Shown: piece by piece, positions 24,101 through 36,291 of the stretch
Layout: the number at the start of each line of letters is the position of its first letter
Position numbering within the stretch: position 1 is the stretch's first letter
Source of the DNA: Pachyseris speciosa
Taxonomy: Eukaryota > Cnidaria > Anthozoa > Scleractinia > Pachyseridae
Length of the DNA stretch: 64,000 nucleotides
NCBI GenBank assembly: GCA_016490735.1
Contig: JAEMWC010000160.1
Coordinates: 982,501-1,046,500, forward strand
Direction of reading: 5' to 3'
The notes under the pieces: generated by a model
Told to the model about the DNA's origin: nothing
What the model saw: only the letters and a program-made list of their open reading frames with translations
The model's database searches: none
Position numbers and translations under genes: made by a program

Positions 24101-25733
24101 CTGGCAGGAGATGGCCGTTCTGGGAGACTGACTTTAAAAAGTCGACTTTTCCAATAACCGAACACGTAGGGATTATAGTGATAATCGCACAATATGCTCG
24201 CCAGGCGTGCAGGCGAACTTTTACTAGTATTGGGATAATTGTTGTCCATTTATCCAGGAACGCTGCGCAGATACATAACAGAACACGAGTACTTCCAACT
24301 TGTCTTTTTGTTAGTAGATGTTTTAAGGACTGCCCTTCAGATGCCACGCACCTCTCAGTAACCTCTTATTTCATTGGTTCTTATTACCACGCAGCTCCAT
24401 TATTTCAGGGCTAGGGTCCATTGTTTCTGTTGTTTGTTTATTGTTTTCTCAGCCAATCCTGTGAACTGTTCCGAGAGCTGCGTGGCGCCTCCTGTCCTTG
24501 TCGGATCATGTGCGCGGTGATCCACTAGAAGGTCCTCAGAATGCACCGTAAGGGTTTACAACAGAACTTAATTAAGCGATGCCCACAAATAAATTCCTAT
24601 TTTACCACACTACCAACTGAACCAAGATTACTGATTTAAGACATTTCTTAAAAAGGCGATATAAATATGCTTCGCGTGCTTGATTTTGTGAACATTTCCT
24701 CCCGAGAGTGGGCTACCTTGCAAGGTTAAAGTACTATAGTTTGGACTTCGCTACGGGAACTCGAATGTTTTTTACAAGGGAAGTTCAGTTTTTGGAACGA
24801 TTTTTGGTTCCAGTCATTTGTCTCCGGTGAAACTCAGGCACTTGTAATCAGACTACATAGTATTCCTGGTCTCGCTTACAAATACCCCGCCGTAGCTAAT
24901 CGAACGTTCGGTAATCGAACCCAATCGAACCCAATCGCTCGATTGGGTTCGATTGGGTTCGGTAATCGAACTTAATCGAACTCACAAAAAAATTTTGCCA
25001 ATCGAACGCAATCGAACGTTCGGTAATCGAACGGTCCAACAATCGAACATAATCGAACACCACAACAATCAGAAACACGAACCAGTTTCATCCGGTCTGA
25101 AACAAAGCGTTACGGTCAAATAAGTTATTTATTGGCTTCTATTTCAAACACGAGTGCAACAGGCAAGATGTCGGACAGGGCAGAGGTGAAACTTACCATT
25201 CTGGAAGCGGTGGTAAAGGGCTACCACGAGTGCTCTTTCGCCGTCCATGTCGAGGATAAATTTGTTGTCAAGCAGAAAAGAGGAGATAGGGGTCCTGCTC
25301 TGAGGGTAACTGACGATGACCTCGGCTAGCTTGGTCATTTACAACGTGAATTCTACTAAGAGTTAATGCTTATCAATGTTGTATACCATTTTGTTTTTCT
25401 ACCGAACAAAATCGAACCAATCGCGTCGATTGAGTTCGATTGGGTTCGGTAATCGAACTTAATCGAACCCACTAAAAAGTTCCAGTTCGAACTCCAATCG
25501 AGATTCGATTGGTTTTGGGCCGGTTTCGTTCGATTAGCTACGCCGGGAAATACGCAATTCAAGTAAATTTCGAGACTACACAAGAGAGTAATTGTGGACG
25601 TCAACACCTACCACCGCGGGTGTCATGGTTTAATTCTCCACATGAAAAAGTATAAACAAGATTGATTTTATTTAACATGTTTAATAGCGGAGCTTAGGCG
25701 GCCCGAAGGGCCGCCAAGCGGAGCACCATACCT

Positions 25734-25765
<32 letters not shown>

Positions 25766-25814
25766 AAAATGGCTAGCGGTATTGCTCGTGGGCGCGCACG
25801 ACGACGACGACGTC

Positions 25815-25845
<31 letters not shown>

Positions 25846-28800
25846 AATCATAATAATCCAACATGGCGGCCAACATGGCCGCCATACTCCAGCTGATCAC
25901 CTAATTTACAGCGTACATCTTTGATATGGGGCATCCGTGTCATGGCCAGTTGACAGCTGTCAAAACAAGGTTTCCGCTGACCAGTATCACGTGACCATTT
26001 CGCGAGCTTAAGTTAAGAGCTCATCGAGGTTAGCTTCCTCGCAGACGTCTTTGGGCTCGTCACGCGTTCCTTGCCCACGAACGTCTGCTGAACTGAACTG
26101 CCACTTCCGTTCGTCGGCGGTTAGCCTTTGTTTTGAAGAAACCAATAACGAGCTGCGTAAGAATGACAATCGACACCCGATTCACGTGCATCGTCTGTGA
26201 AAATAATCCAGGGGTCGAAGTCCTACTTTCCATAAATTGGAAAACAAACTATGATTGGCTAACCGCCGCGAACGGAAGTGGTAGTTCAGTTCAGCAGACG
26301 TTCGTGGGCAAGGAACGCGTGGCGAGCCCAAAGACGTCTGCGAAGGAGGCTACATCGAGGTCAGCTGTTTTTTTTAAGTTGACCGCTGACCAGGTAATGG
26401 TTTTCGTTTGGATCGCAGGCTCAAGTCAAGTTAACTTAACCAAAACGAGGCACCCAAGCCAAAACGAGGCTATGTTTTTGCGCGCGCTTTCTGCGGCTCG
26501 ATATTTCACATTCAGTTGGTTTCTTCATTTTGAGCAAAACAACTTCTATTTTGAGCAAAACAACTTCATCTCCTTCGAAGTTCCTGCTTCTTCTTCGCGT
26601 AAAAGGCATAAAAATCAAGAACTTCTTAAAAGATACTCCGGAAGGTGAATTTTCAAGTGGAAGTGGAGAAGATTTTCTCAGGAAATTCTTAAATTTTGGA
26701 TCCACTTGTATGGCGCCCGGGTTTTGTGGTTGAAAAACAAAATGAATTAACGCTTCAAGGGCTTGTTCACTTTATCACGGCATCTTGCAGCTCACCAAGA
26801 AAGTTCACTTAACAGCTCACCAGCATTAATGGGAGGAACGAGTAGCTCATTCTTGGTGGAAGAAGTTCTTTCTTTGGACAAACCGTTTGCTATTTTCGTA
26901 GATGCGTGTTTTTACTAAAAAGGATCGATGCGTATTTTCAAGTGGTTGAAAGCTCGACAACACAGGTAACTTAAATAAATTGAAGCTTAGCATTTGGTTT
27001 AGTCGTTGTTACTTTTGTTCAGAAAGGAAACTTGTATTTTTTTCTCGACTGGATATAAATAACAATCTACTCGTTTTGAACACAAAGAAGTGGCTAGTCG
27101 AATTGTTTGCTTGTTGTTTTACTTGGCTGACTGTACATGTTTTTCGACGTCTGTGTTTCTACAGTGTTAAGAACTGAAAGAAACGTTTGCCCTTATGTTA
27201 TTAACACGCAATCGCAATGAGTCCTCGTAAAGTATCACTTATGTTTTGCGCGACGAGGACAATTTCAGCTACTTTCTGAAAACTGGCACAAGTGATATTA
27301 ATCATTAATTTTACTCGGCCCATGCGATTACCTATCCAAACTATCAGGATTGTTTTCGAACAAACACGCGCGTCGACTATATTGTTTTCTTGTCATGGTT
27401 TTAGGTTTCAACAGTCAATTCAGTCAATTCCTGTTGACTGCTCTAAACATAAAATATTGGCGCATGGAAAGCCATGCGGTTTTGCTCAATACCACTAAAA
27501 AATAAGAATAATCGTGGAGCTCCGCTTTTAGGTCTGGCTAAATCTATATATTAGATGCAAGTAACTAGGATGGAAATGAATAAACTTTTCAATCCTCAAG
27601 GCTTATATTCTTTTGGGATTATTAAATCATATCATTTTCTGAAATTATTATTTCAGAAGCATGACATAAACTGCCTACCGACAATTCAGGTGTTGGAAAT
27701 AAATGAAACCGACGGGACCTCAACTCCCTTAAGGCTTCCTTCTTTGAAAATCGAAGGAAATTCTAGAGTACAGTACATACTAAAGGCATTATTTATGCAT
27801 TGCGAGCTGAAAATGGAAGGGACAGCTTCAGCAAATCAGCTGTCAAATAGTGGCCTCCTTCCTCTTCCCTTTCTTCCGAGAAGCTGTGCCTGTAAAGTAA
27901 CAAGGGACGATTAAATTTATTATTACGCACCCCACCAAACGAGGAAGGCTATGAACTCACGGTTCAGTCCTCGTTTGAAATTAAAATGGCTATCGCTGTG
28001 AATTCAGATAATTACTTTTTCACTATTCCGACAAAATATATGGCCACAAACATTGTATGCCGGTATGCTTGTGTGACAAAATATGCACGGGTAATGCTGT
28101 GAGTTTTTGTGTTCAAAAACTGGACAAAACCGTTCACTATGGTAAAGAAAATAGAAGAGGAAAGCAAGGAACTCCATAGTAAGCACATTTTAAATAAAGG
28201 CATTAAATACGAATTAATGAAAACAATCTCACGTACCTGAAGATCACGCGTGTTGTCCTCTCGTGTTGTCGGAACAGTCAAAGCAGTTCAAGGCGGTAAT
28301 TTACACTCACGTTTTCATTGTTGTGAGCTACAATCTTGTCATTCTTTCATAGGAAGGTAGTACACGAAAGGTAGCCCGTCCTTTAGCATTTGTTTAAGTG
28401 TTGTTGCAGATAACAACAAGATATTTAGTGAAAATGACTAAATCTTAACAGAAATCCTCTGTTTGCCAAAGATCAGCTCGTCTAATGCTACGTCACAGCC
28501 TCCATGTCATTTCTCAGTTCCAAGATGGCGGCCCCGTGCTCTCAAAAGGGGCAATTTAGCGCGATTTCAAAGTCATCTGAATAGAATTCAGAACGGCGCT
28601 TAACCAAAAGAATACCAGATTTGAAATTGTGTTTACATGGCCTTTCATTTAAGGTAAAATTTTTCTAGACCTTTGTTTCCCTTTAACGCTATTTCATTTC
28701 CGCTGCTTTCTCTGGTGTGTAATGTTCGCGTTTGTCACCCAAGAGGATTCTTGGTTATTCTTGCATAACTGCAGCATGGAAGTCCGCCAATTTCCATTTC

Positions 28801-30000
28801 AGATCTATATTTTTTTATAAGTGTCAACCCACCCAGTCCTACTGTAAAAATATTACACTGACTGAATTATTTACAAGTTAATTCTCGCTAAAATTGCCAG
28901 GTCATGTCCGGGGATTCCATTCACATAAAGACAACCTCACTCGCGAATCGCCATGACTCGCTCAAACACTTTTGGTGACCCAGTTGCTGTAAAATTGCTT
29001 TTCACCTCTGTTTTCTTTCAGAGGATTGCCTCGATCCACCAACCCAGCGTTAGGATGCCAGGCAGGGGGCTTCCTGAGGTGGCAAATGGCAAAAAAGAAA
29101 ACACTTATAAGGCGAAAACTTACCGAATTGTAGCTCAATTATGCTAGCTAACTAACAATTAACTGCAAGCGTGACAAGAAAGATTGAGCATTCGGTCTGT
29201 TGGACCAGCAAAATCTGTATGATAACATCTTATATGAAATAACGAGATAGACTTGATCTTCTACCCTCCAGAAATTGCAAAAATATACCCACAAAACGTC
29301 TGACAGGAAAGGGTTAAATATCTTTGCGAACGACAGACTTTAAGAGCTTACGTTTCTGGTAAACCTTGGAATTTCCTAGTTGGATACCACCAGAGTGAAG
29401 AAGCTACAAGCACAACACTCATATTCAAATTCAGCTAAATTACGTAATTCTACTTAAAATGGGTGGGAAGATTTAAGGTCATGCATATTAACAGGGTATA
29501 ATCAGTCACTGGGCCTGGAGATGAAGTAACAGCAATCATTCAAAGTTTCGAAAATTACTGCGAATAGAAAATCGTCTATCCATGTGTGTATTTTTCCTTT
29601 TTTTATCTTATGAGATCCTTTTTGAAAGCCATATTTTATATGAAGAAGTTATCTCAATAAAGATTATTATAATTTATTACTAGCTATGTACGGCAACTCA
29701 TTATTTAATGTTTTCAAGGGAATTTGGAAAACGACAGTTCTTATGAGTTTCTGAATGTTTATCACTTACCCTGTTTACAGTGTGCAAACATGAAACCAGG
29801 AGGACACAAACAGCGATATCCTTTGTCAGTAAATCCCGATTGGCAGGTGCCACCGTTGTCGCAATGGGCTGTATCACAAGCACTCTTAATGAAAACAAAC
29901 AACTATACTTCAAAACGTTGACAGAGTTGAATAAGGATGTCACTGCGAGGTGAATAAATTTAATGTAATTTTCTCCGAAATATTCTAATAGAGAAATTTA

Positions 30001-30044
<44 letters not shown>

Positions 30045-33000
30045 TAATAACTTTATTTTTCTGTCAAAGTACTTTAGCATACCTGCTAATTGGAGACACA
30101 ATAACAAATCTCAAATCAAATCAAATGTTGGTTTTTGAGGAGAGGGGAAAACCCGAGAACCCGGAGAAAAACCTCTCGGAGCAGAGTAGAGAACCAACAA
30201 ACTTAGCCCACATATGACACCGAGTCATACACACTGGGTGGAAGGCGAGTGCTCTCACCACTACGCTAGCCCTGCTCCCTATAGTCGTAAATTAAAGGGA
30301 TTCCCATTTTGCCGAGCTGTCTGGTCAGACCAGGCATGTTATCAATGTCAGTGCACCAATTTTTAGTATTCATTTTGTTATTCACCAGCTCATTCTAGTT
30401 AAGAATGAACCCTTAACAAGAACAATAAAGCCTGGTTCACACTAGCGACATAACGACATAAGGAAAAGATCGGTGTTTATGCTGGAAACATAACAACATT
30501 TTTACTTCGAGATAACGTCCTTTTTATGTTGCTATGACGATGCCGTTATGTCGCTTTGTCGCTAGTGTGAACCAGGCTTAATACATTCCTTTCACGGAGT
30601 GACTGTTTTCAGTGGCAAGAAATGAGGGACATCAGGGGCGTTGTAACTTCAGAGCAGTCTAGAGAGTGGTCAGTTGCTTTCTTTCTTTGGCGAGATGCTA
30701 TTGGATGATCGTAGGTATAGAAATCTACAGGCGGTTAAAAAAAAAAGATGGCGGTCCTGTCGAGTAATCCACGGTTGTCTGCAACAGCGAAGAAATAATG
30801 ATAATAAAGAAAGTTTCTTATATAGAAAATTTCCACCAAGAAATCAATCAATCAATCAATCAATCAAATTTTGTCTGTTCAGGCGAAATATAGGACATTC
30901 TTGGCGTATGAAAGTGTACCGTACTTCGAATGATCACGACGTATTGAAAATTTGATTTCGTACTGTTTGGTTTTCCCGCTATCTCGCCACAAGGATTTGT
31001 TGTCATTCTCAGTCTTTTACTGAGGATTACTATCCATAAAAGACCTGGGAAAGAGAAAATTGATATAACAAAATGGCCGGGGTACCTGGGGCTTCCGAAA
31101 CCCTAGAACTTGCGAAATAATTACAGCACTCATGGCGCTGCTATGAAGACTTGTCATCATGCAAGTAGAAAACATACAAGAAGCTAAATCGGTCAAAAGA
31201 CCGAAATAGAAGCGACAAACATGTGAGTAGGAGACGTGTAGGCCTTCCACCCCCATTTTACGTGATTGATTGTTTTCAGGAAGGCCCCGTCCTGCTGCGT
31301 GTGAGAAACTACAATACAGCACTTGGTAAACACTGTTCAGGAGTAAACTAGACAACGCGCACCACATTGAAAGCACTTGCACTGCGTTTACGCGGAAATT
31401 AAGTGCACTAAATTAGACATCTCCACAACTCTACGAAACCAACGAAGTGCTAGAAATTTCATACATTGTCGCACAAGCGGAAAGATGTACTAGCTTTAAA
31501 CATGAAAGGATCGAAAACCGCAGTTCACAGTCGGCAACCTGGAAAGCCAATAAAAATCCAGTATTTTCGATCCACCTAGTGGGTATAAAAGCACAAGCGA
31601 AAACTTATGCCAAACAGAATGCTTTGTCATTCTCACAAAAAAGAGCGGCGTTGCCTTAAGAGCAACTCGAATCAAGCCATTCCCGGCAACTGATGAGATC
31701 CACAAGGGAGGATCGAAACCATGGTCTTGCCTATCATAAACTGGCATTAACAAAAGGAGGAAAAAACTAAGCTCTTGCAACAGAAACTTCAGTCACAGAG
31801 CGGAGAGCGGAATCGATGACAAAAACACAGCCGTGACTAAAGCTATTCGATCAATTCTGGGTGCTGCATAGCTCTCTAAGAAGCTACAGTACTAAAGAAA
31901 GGATCGAAAGACAAAAAGCCGTGATAGAAGCACACCATCTTGCTGCAAATACAAATGGCCGGGCCCGGCAAAACAAAAAATTGCAAGACAGAGTATTACA
32001 CGGCTAAAAATCCTATTCTTACAAAGATAACTGGCTGTATTGTCTCTGGAAGCACTTAAATGAGCCAAACCAAACTTAGATAAAATGCCTCAAAGGGCGT
32101 GAAAACCACAGTCGCTAAACAGAAACAACAAAGGTTGAAACAAACAGGCGTTGAAACTTGTCACCCAGAAATGACCTTTGAGATCAAGTATGCGACCTTT
32201 AAGCACATGGCTCCATTTAGTCACAAACATGAAAATCCTCTAAATCATCATGTTAACCCGCTGAAAACATACAAGAAGCTAAATCGGTCAAAAGACCGAA
32301 ATAGAAGCGACAAACATGTGAGTAGGAGACGTGTAGGCCTTCCACCCCCATTTTACGTGATTGAAAAAAGTCCATCTTCGATGCTGATTACCGTGGTGGA
32401 CTGAAACTGTAATAGAAAAACAGTTCTATTGACATGATCTAAATTGTTTTGGAACAATAATTCTGATTGATACTAGGGAATTCGTTCCCGCACGGACTTG
32501 AAAAGTTAGATTTTTCGAAGACAGTTCAGTTGAAAACGGCATCCCGCCATACTTTTCTTACCAAACAAGAAAGCTCAACTTAAAAGTTCAAAGCCTTGGC
32601 GGATGAAGCTGGAAATTGAGTAATTTTTTGTGTCAAAGAACGACTATCGATGTCAAGGAACAGGATCCGATTTGATACCAGTAGAAAAGTTAAAAGCTTA
32701 GAGAGGTATGTCGAAAAAAATAATTTTCTTCACTAAAGTCTCTCTATTTATGCTGGGCATATTTTAGCGTGATTTTTTTTCTAAGCGTCGCTACAAACTG
32801 CGCACACCTGTGCCTCATTTCTTGCCATGTGCTATTTTGACTAAGGGAAAGTGGTCTTTTGGTTAACGGTCACGTTTGAAATAACTGGCATTTTTGGAAA
32901 GGGTAGCAGACACTGAATTTGATGCAGCAGATGAATGCAAAGCTTAAGAAAATAATTAACTTTAAGATAAACAACCTCTGATCCACGGTAGAAGAAACCG

Positions 33001-35191
33001 TCTGCATCCACAAACTCGCCATCGTTTCCCCGATGAGTTGCATTATTTAAGTCACAACTGTGTTTGCCTTTGGCATTTGCGGCTTTTCTTTCAAAATTTA
33101 TACTGACGCAATCTGGTTCTTGGTAACAACGCAGCTCGCAGTCACCCATATTCTGTACTTGGACAGTTGCTATCTTGTGATTTATAAGGCGCTTGTTGGC
33201 AAAGAAGAAGACAGAAGGAAAAGCCAGCTCACGACAATCACCTAAAGAAATGAAAAGGATATTAAAATGTATGAGATACAACTGTTTTACTACTAATGCA
33301 ACTCGTCTCTAAAAGTGTGAAAATTTTTTATCAAAAGGCAGAGATCTTGAGAATGTTGGAACAAATTAAAAATATAACGCGCAAAGAGCAGCACGCTCGT
33401 TGGAATATCTTGGTAAAATATGATGCTTCTTCTTTTGGTAAACCTAATTGACAACGCTATCACTTCCTTTGTTATGTTTCCTTTTTGTGGTGTTTCTGTG
33501 GCTCAATGAAAGGTATCTAGAGGGTGAATAATCGTGTTGAATATGTACTTTGGGTATTTGAGTCGGTTCTTGTAATTACAAGTAATGGCGATACTCTCGA
33601 AAGTAGTTTACTATGAGAAAATGAAGAAGAAGATAAATTATTAGAATGTTATTTACGCCAGATCACGTGTTCAAAGAAAGCAGTTTCCTCAAACTGCACT
33701 TTTAATGTTCAAACCTGTCAGGAAGACAGTGTTTTTATTTCTTACATTTTTGTGACTATTTTTGGCGGTAAAAATGTTATTGCTAAGTTTCTGAAGGAGA
33801 TTTTTCCGTGATTTAAACTCGTGCCAGTTGATTGCATGCACTCTAAGTTCCGTAAAACATCAGAACACGCATCAGTAATACGCAAAATAATGTTTTGCTT
33901 CTCCTTGGAAAATGAGAAAAAAAATGGAGGCGAACCTTGAATAGTTGCCTAATATGGGTCGAATAATTACAAATTCCAGTTAAAAATTCAAGGATGTTGA
34001 GATTTAAACTGTGCAATTTTCTTACTAAAGAGTTCGACGCCCAATGTCTTTTGATTGGATCTACATGATTCAGTGGTGACTATTTATGAATTTATCGGCG
34101 TTACCCGGGCGTAAGAAGGACTTTGGTGTTTCCAGCGAATCAGTGAATAAGTGATGTGCTCTGGTTTGCTTTCTTTCCCGCTTGTTACGTTAAGGCCTTG
34201 GCATACGAGGACACATAGTTGCGGACACATTGTTGCAGACACAAATGTTTCTCTGATTGTCCGCGCGCGCAACATTTGTTGCAGACACAAAATTTGTGTC
34301 CTCAACAAATGTTTCCCAGTTTGCCCGCGCGTGCAACATTTGCAACATTTGTTGCAGACACAAAATTAGTGTCCTCAACAAATGTCTCCCTGTTTGTCCA
34401 CGCGCGCAGCATTTGTAGACGCCAAATTTTTGTCCTCAACAAATGTTTCTTTGTTTGAGCAGTATGAAAACATAACATTTGCGTCGTATTCCGCTCGTTT
34501 GCTCACCCAACAAATATCATGAGCAACAATGTGCCCGCAACAATGTATCTCCGTTTGCAGGGCCTTTAGCTATTCTAAAATCTTTCCGTTTAGTTGACCT
34601 CAACTGATGTTGATCTCTTCCTTCCATAAGCGCAATGTCAGTTTTGTGTTCGGTGTCTACGGTATGACCGAAGTTTCGCTTAAAACAATTCCGTTCACTT
34701 CTTATATTCAAATGAAATTATTGAGCACGACTTTGCTGTATTGTTTTAAGTTGATCAAATTTGGCAAATTAATTTTCAAATTGTTTCCCAATGAAAACAG
34801 GCGATCGATCTCTCGTGAACGTGGTCCTCGGACCTTACCATAAAAATAAGGCCACACTGTGTATGTGTTGTACAGTAAAAATATGTGCTCCCAGCGTGGT
34901 TGGCTCAGTGGCCTAGTGGTTAAGGCATCCGACCGGTAATCTGGAGACGCAGGTTCGATTCCTGGCTGAGCCACATTTTCACTTAATTACTTAGTTGTAT
35001 ATATATATATGAATTTACAACTGTATACATTGCTCAGGACGTCCCTCTTACAATATATATTATATATATATATATATATTAGTAACTAGTAACGGGGGAC
35101 GAGGGTTCAAATCCCGCTCAGGGAAAATTTTCTTTAAAATATTTATTCAATTAAAATATGATTCTTTGGGGTGTACAGGGTTAGGGTTTCC

Positions 35192-35250
<59 letters not shown>

Positions 35251-36260
35251 GCATACATACATACACGTCCTGAGCAATGTATACAGTTGTAATTTCAGTT
35301 GGCTTTTCTTGTTGAAACGCGTGCGGTATTGATTTATATTTCGAAAGTGTTGCTGACGAGCATTAATTTGGTTGGCCAAAATTTACTAATTGCTCTTTCG
35401 AGCCGACAAAACTTGAGTAGCCTTCGGATATACCCGGGGATTTGAAGTTAATTGTGTCGGGCACGGGGACTCTGAAATTTAACAAGCCCTAGGACTTTTG
35501 AAGTTCGTGACAGCAGAATGATGCATGAGTTTTTACAGGTTTGTAGGAACGGGGGAGGTTAAAGTGACTAATATCAAATTCATTGGACAAAAAGTGCGGA
35601 AAATTTCATCTTTCGGATAACTCTTTCATTTAATTTCTTGTCTACATTTGTTTCTTATTGAGTGACTCACTCAAAAAGAGCCTCAAAAAAGGTCTTTTAG
35701 GGCATTGTGAACGTATCCTTATCAAAACAATAAAAAAAACCCAGCTATTTTGTGAAACTAAATATTCTTTCTGAGGGATGTTAAATTTCTCCCTTAAAAG
35801 CGCTTTTAAGAGGGCTTTTAAATGGCGTTTTGCCAAAGGAAACGGGAATTCAACGAGCCAAATTTCAAATTAACCTAAAACCGCGGGTTGGCTAATGGAT
35901 TTTCAAATTTATCGTCGCATTGAGAGACTACAGAATCCACATGTTGTAGCTGGTCTTTGAAGGAGTTCAGTTCGCACGTTTTCCAAGAATTGAGTTCTCA
36001 TAAAGCTCAGCGTACACTTTGTATTCAATCCCCAAGTGTTTGTTTTCGCCAATACTAATGCTCCAATAGATGAAGTTTTCAGACGACGAGTTTGTTTGTT
36101 TATGTGGCGTCCATATCTGAGAAAATTTACATTAAGGTGATCGAATTTTTGTGGGAATCGATCTCACTTCGCATTGCCAATTTGCTCCCCGAAATCTAGA
36201 AAATGCTTTAGAATTGTCCTCTCGCAAGTTCTGTCGGAAAGTTCAAAATCGAACAAAAAA

Positions 36261-36291
<31 letters not shown>

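Larger units (their letters stand above)
23644..28682. mobile_element. 5.0 kb DNA transposon with TTAA target duplication (Kolobok-like), nested insertions
   Basis: Terminal inverted repeats of about 41 bp start AGGGAAACAAGGGTCTAG on the left and AGGGAAACAAAGGTCTAG on the right (reverse complement), directly inside TTAA at 23640-23643 and 28683-28686. Further in, both ends carry CCGCCATCTT and TTAGAC-like phrases. A TTAA target with AGG termini matches what is known for Kolobok; piggyBac usually begins CC. Internal coding is unclear: the 23851-24414 frame is the best candidate. Other elements sit inside (24885-25547 and 26031-26352), so the original length was shorter. Confidence 0.65.
30582..32975. 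other. Intron 2 of the host gene; (AATC)n tract and two exact repeats
   Basis: Contains an (AATC)n run at about 30840-30866 and a pair of identical ~100 bp segments (31166-31268 and 32262-32364). No coding signal was recognised in the remaining sequence. Confidence 0.5.

Noticed and set aside
34084..34458. Cys-rich frames on both strands
   Set aside because: Produced by subrepeats inside a MITE.
34897..34975. tRNA-Thr gene
   Set aside because: The acceptor and both promoter boxes are fine, but the anticodon arm is mismatched and the base before the anticodon is not T. Better explained as a SINE head or pseudogene.
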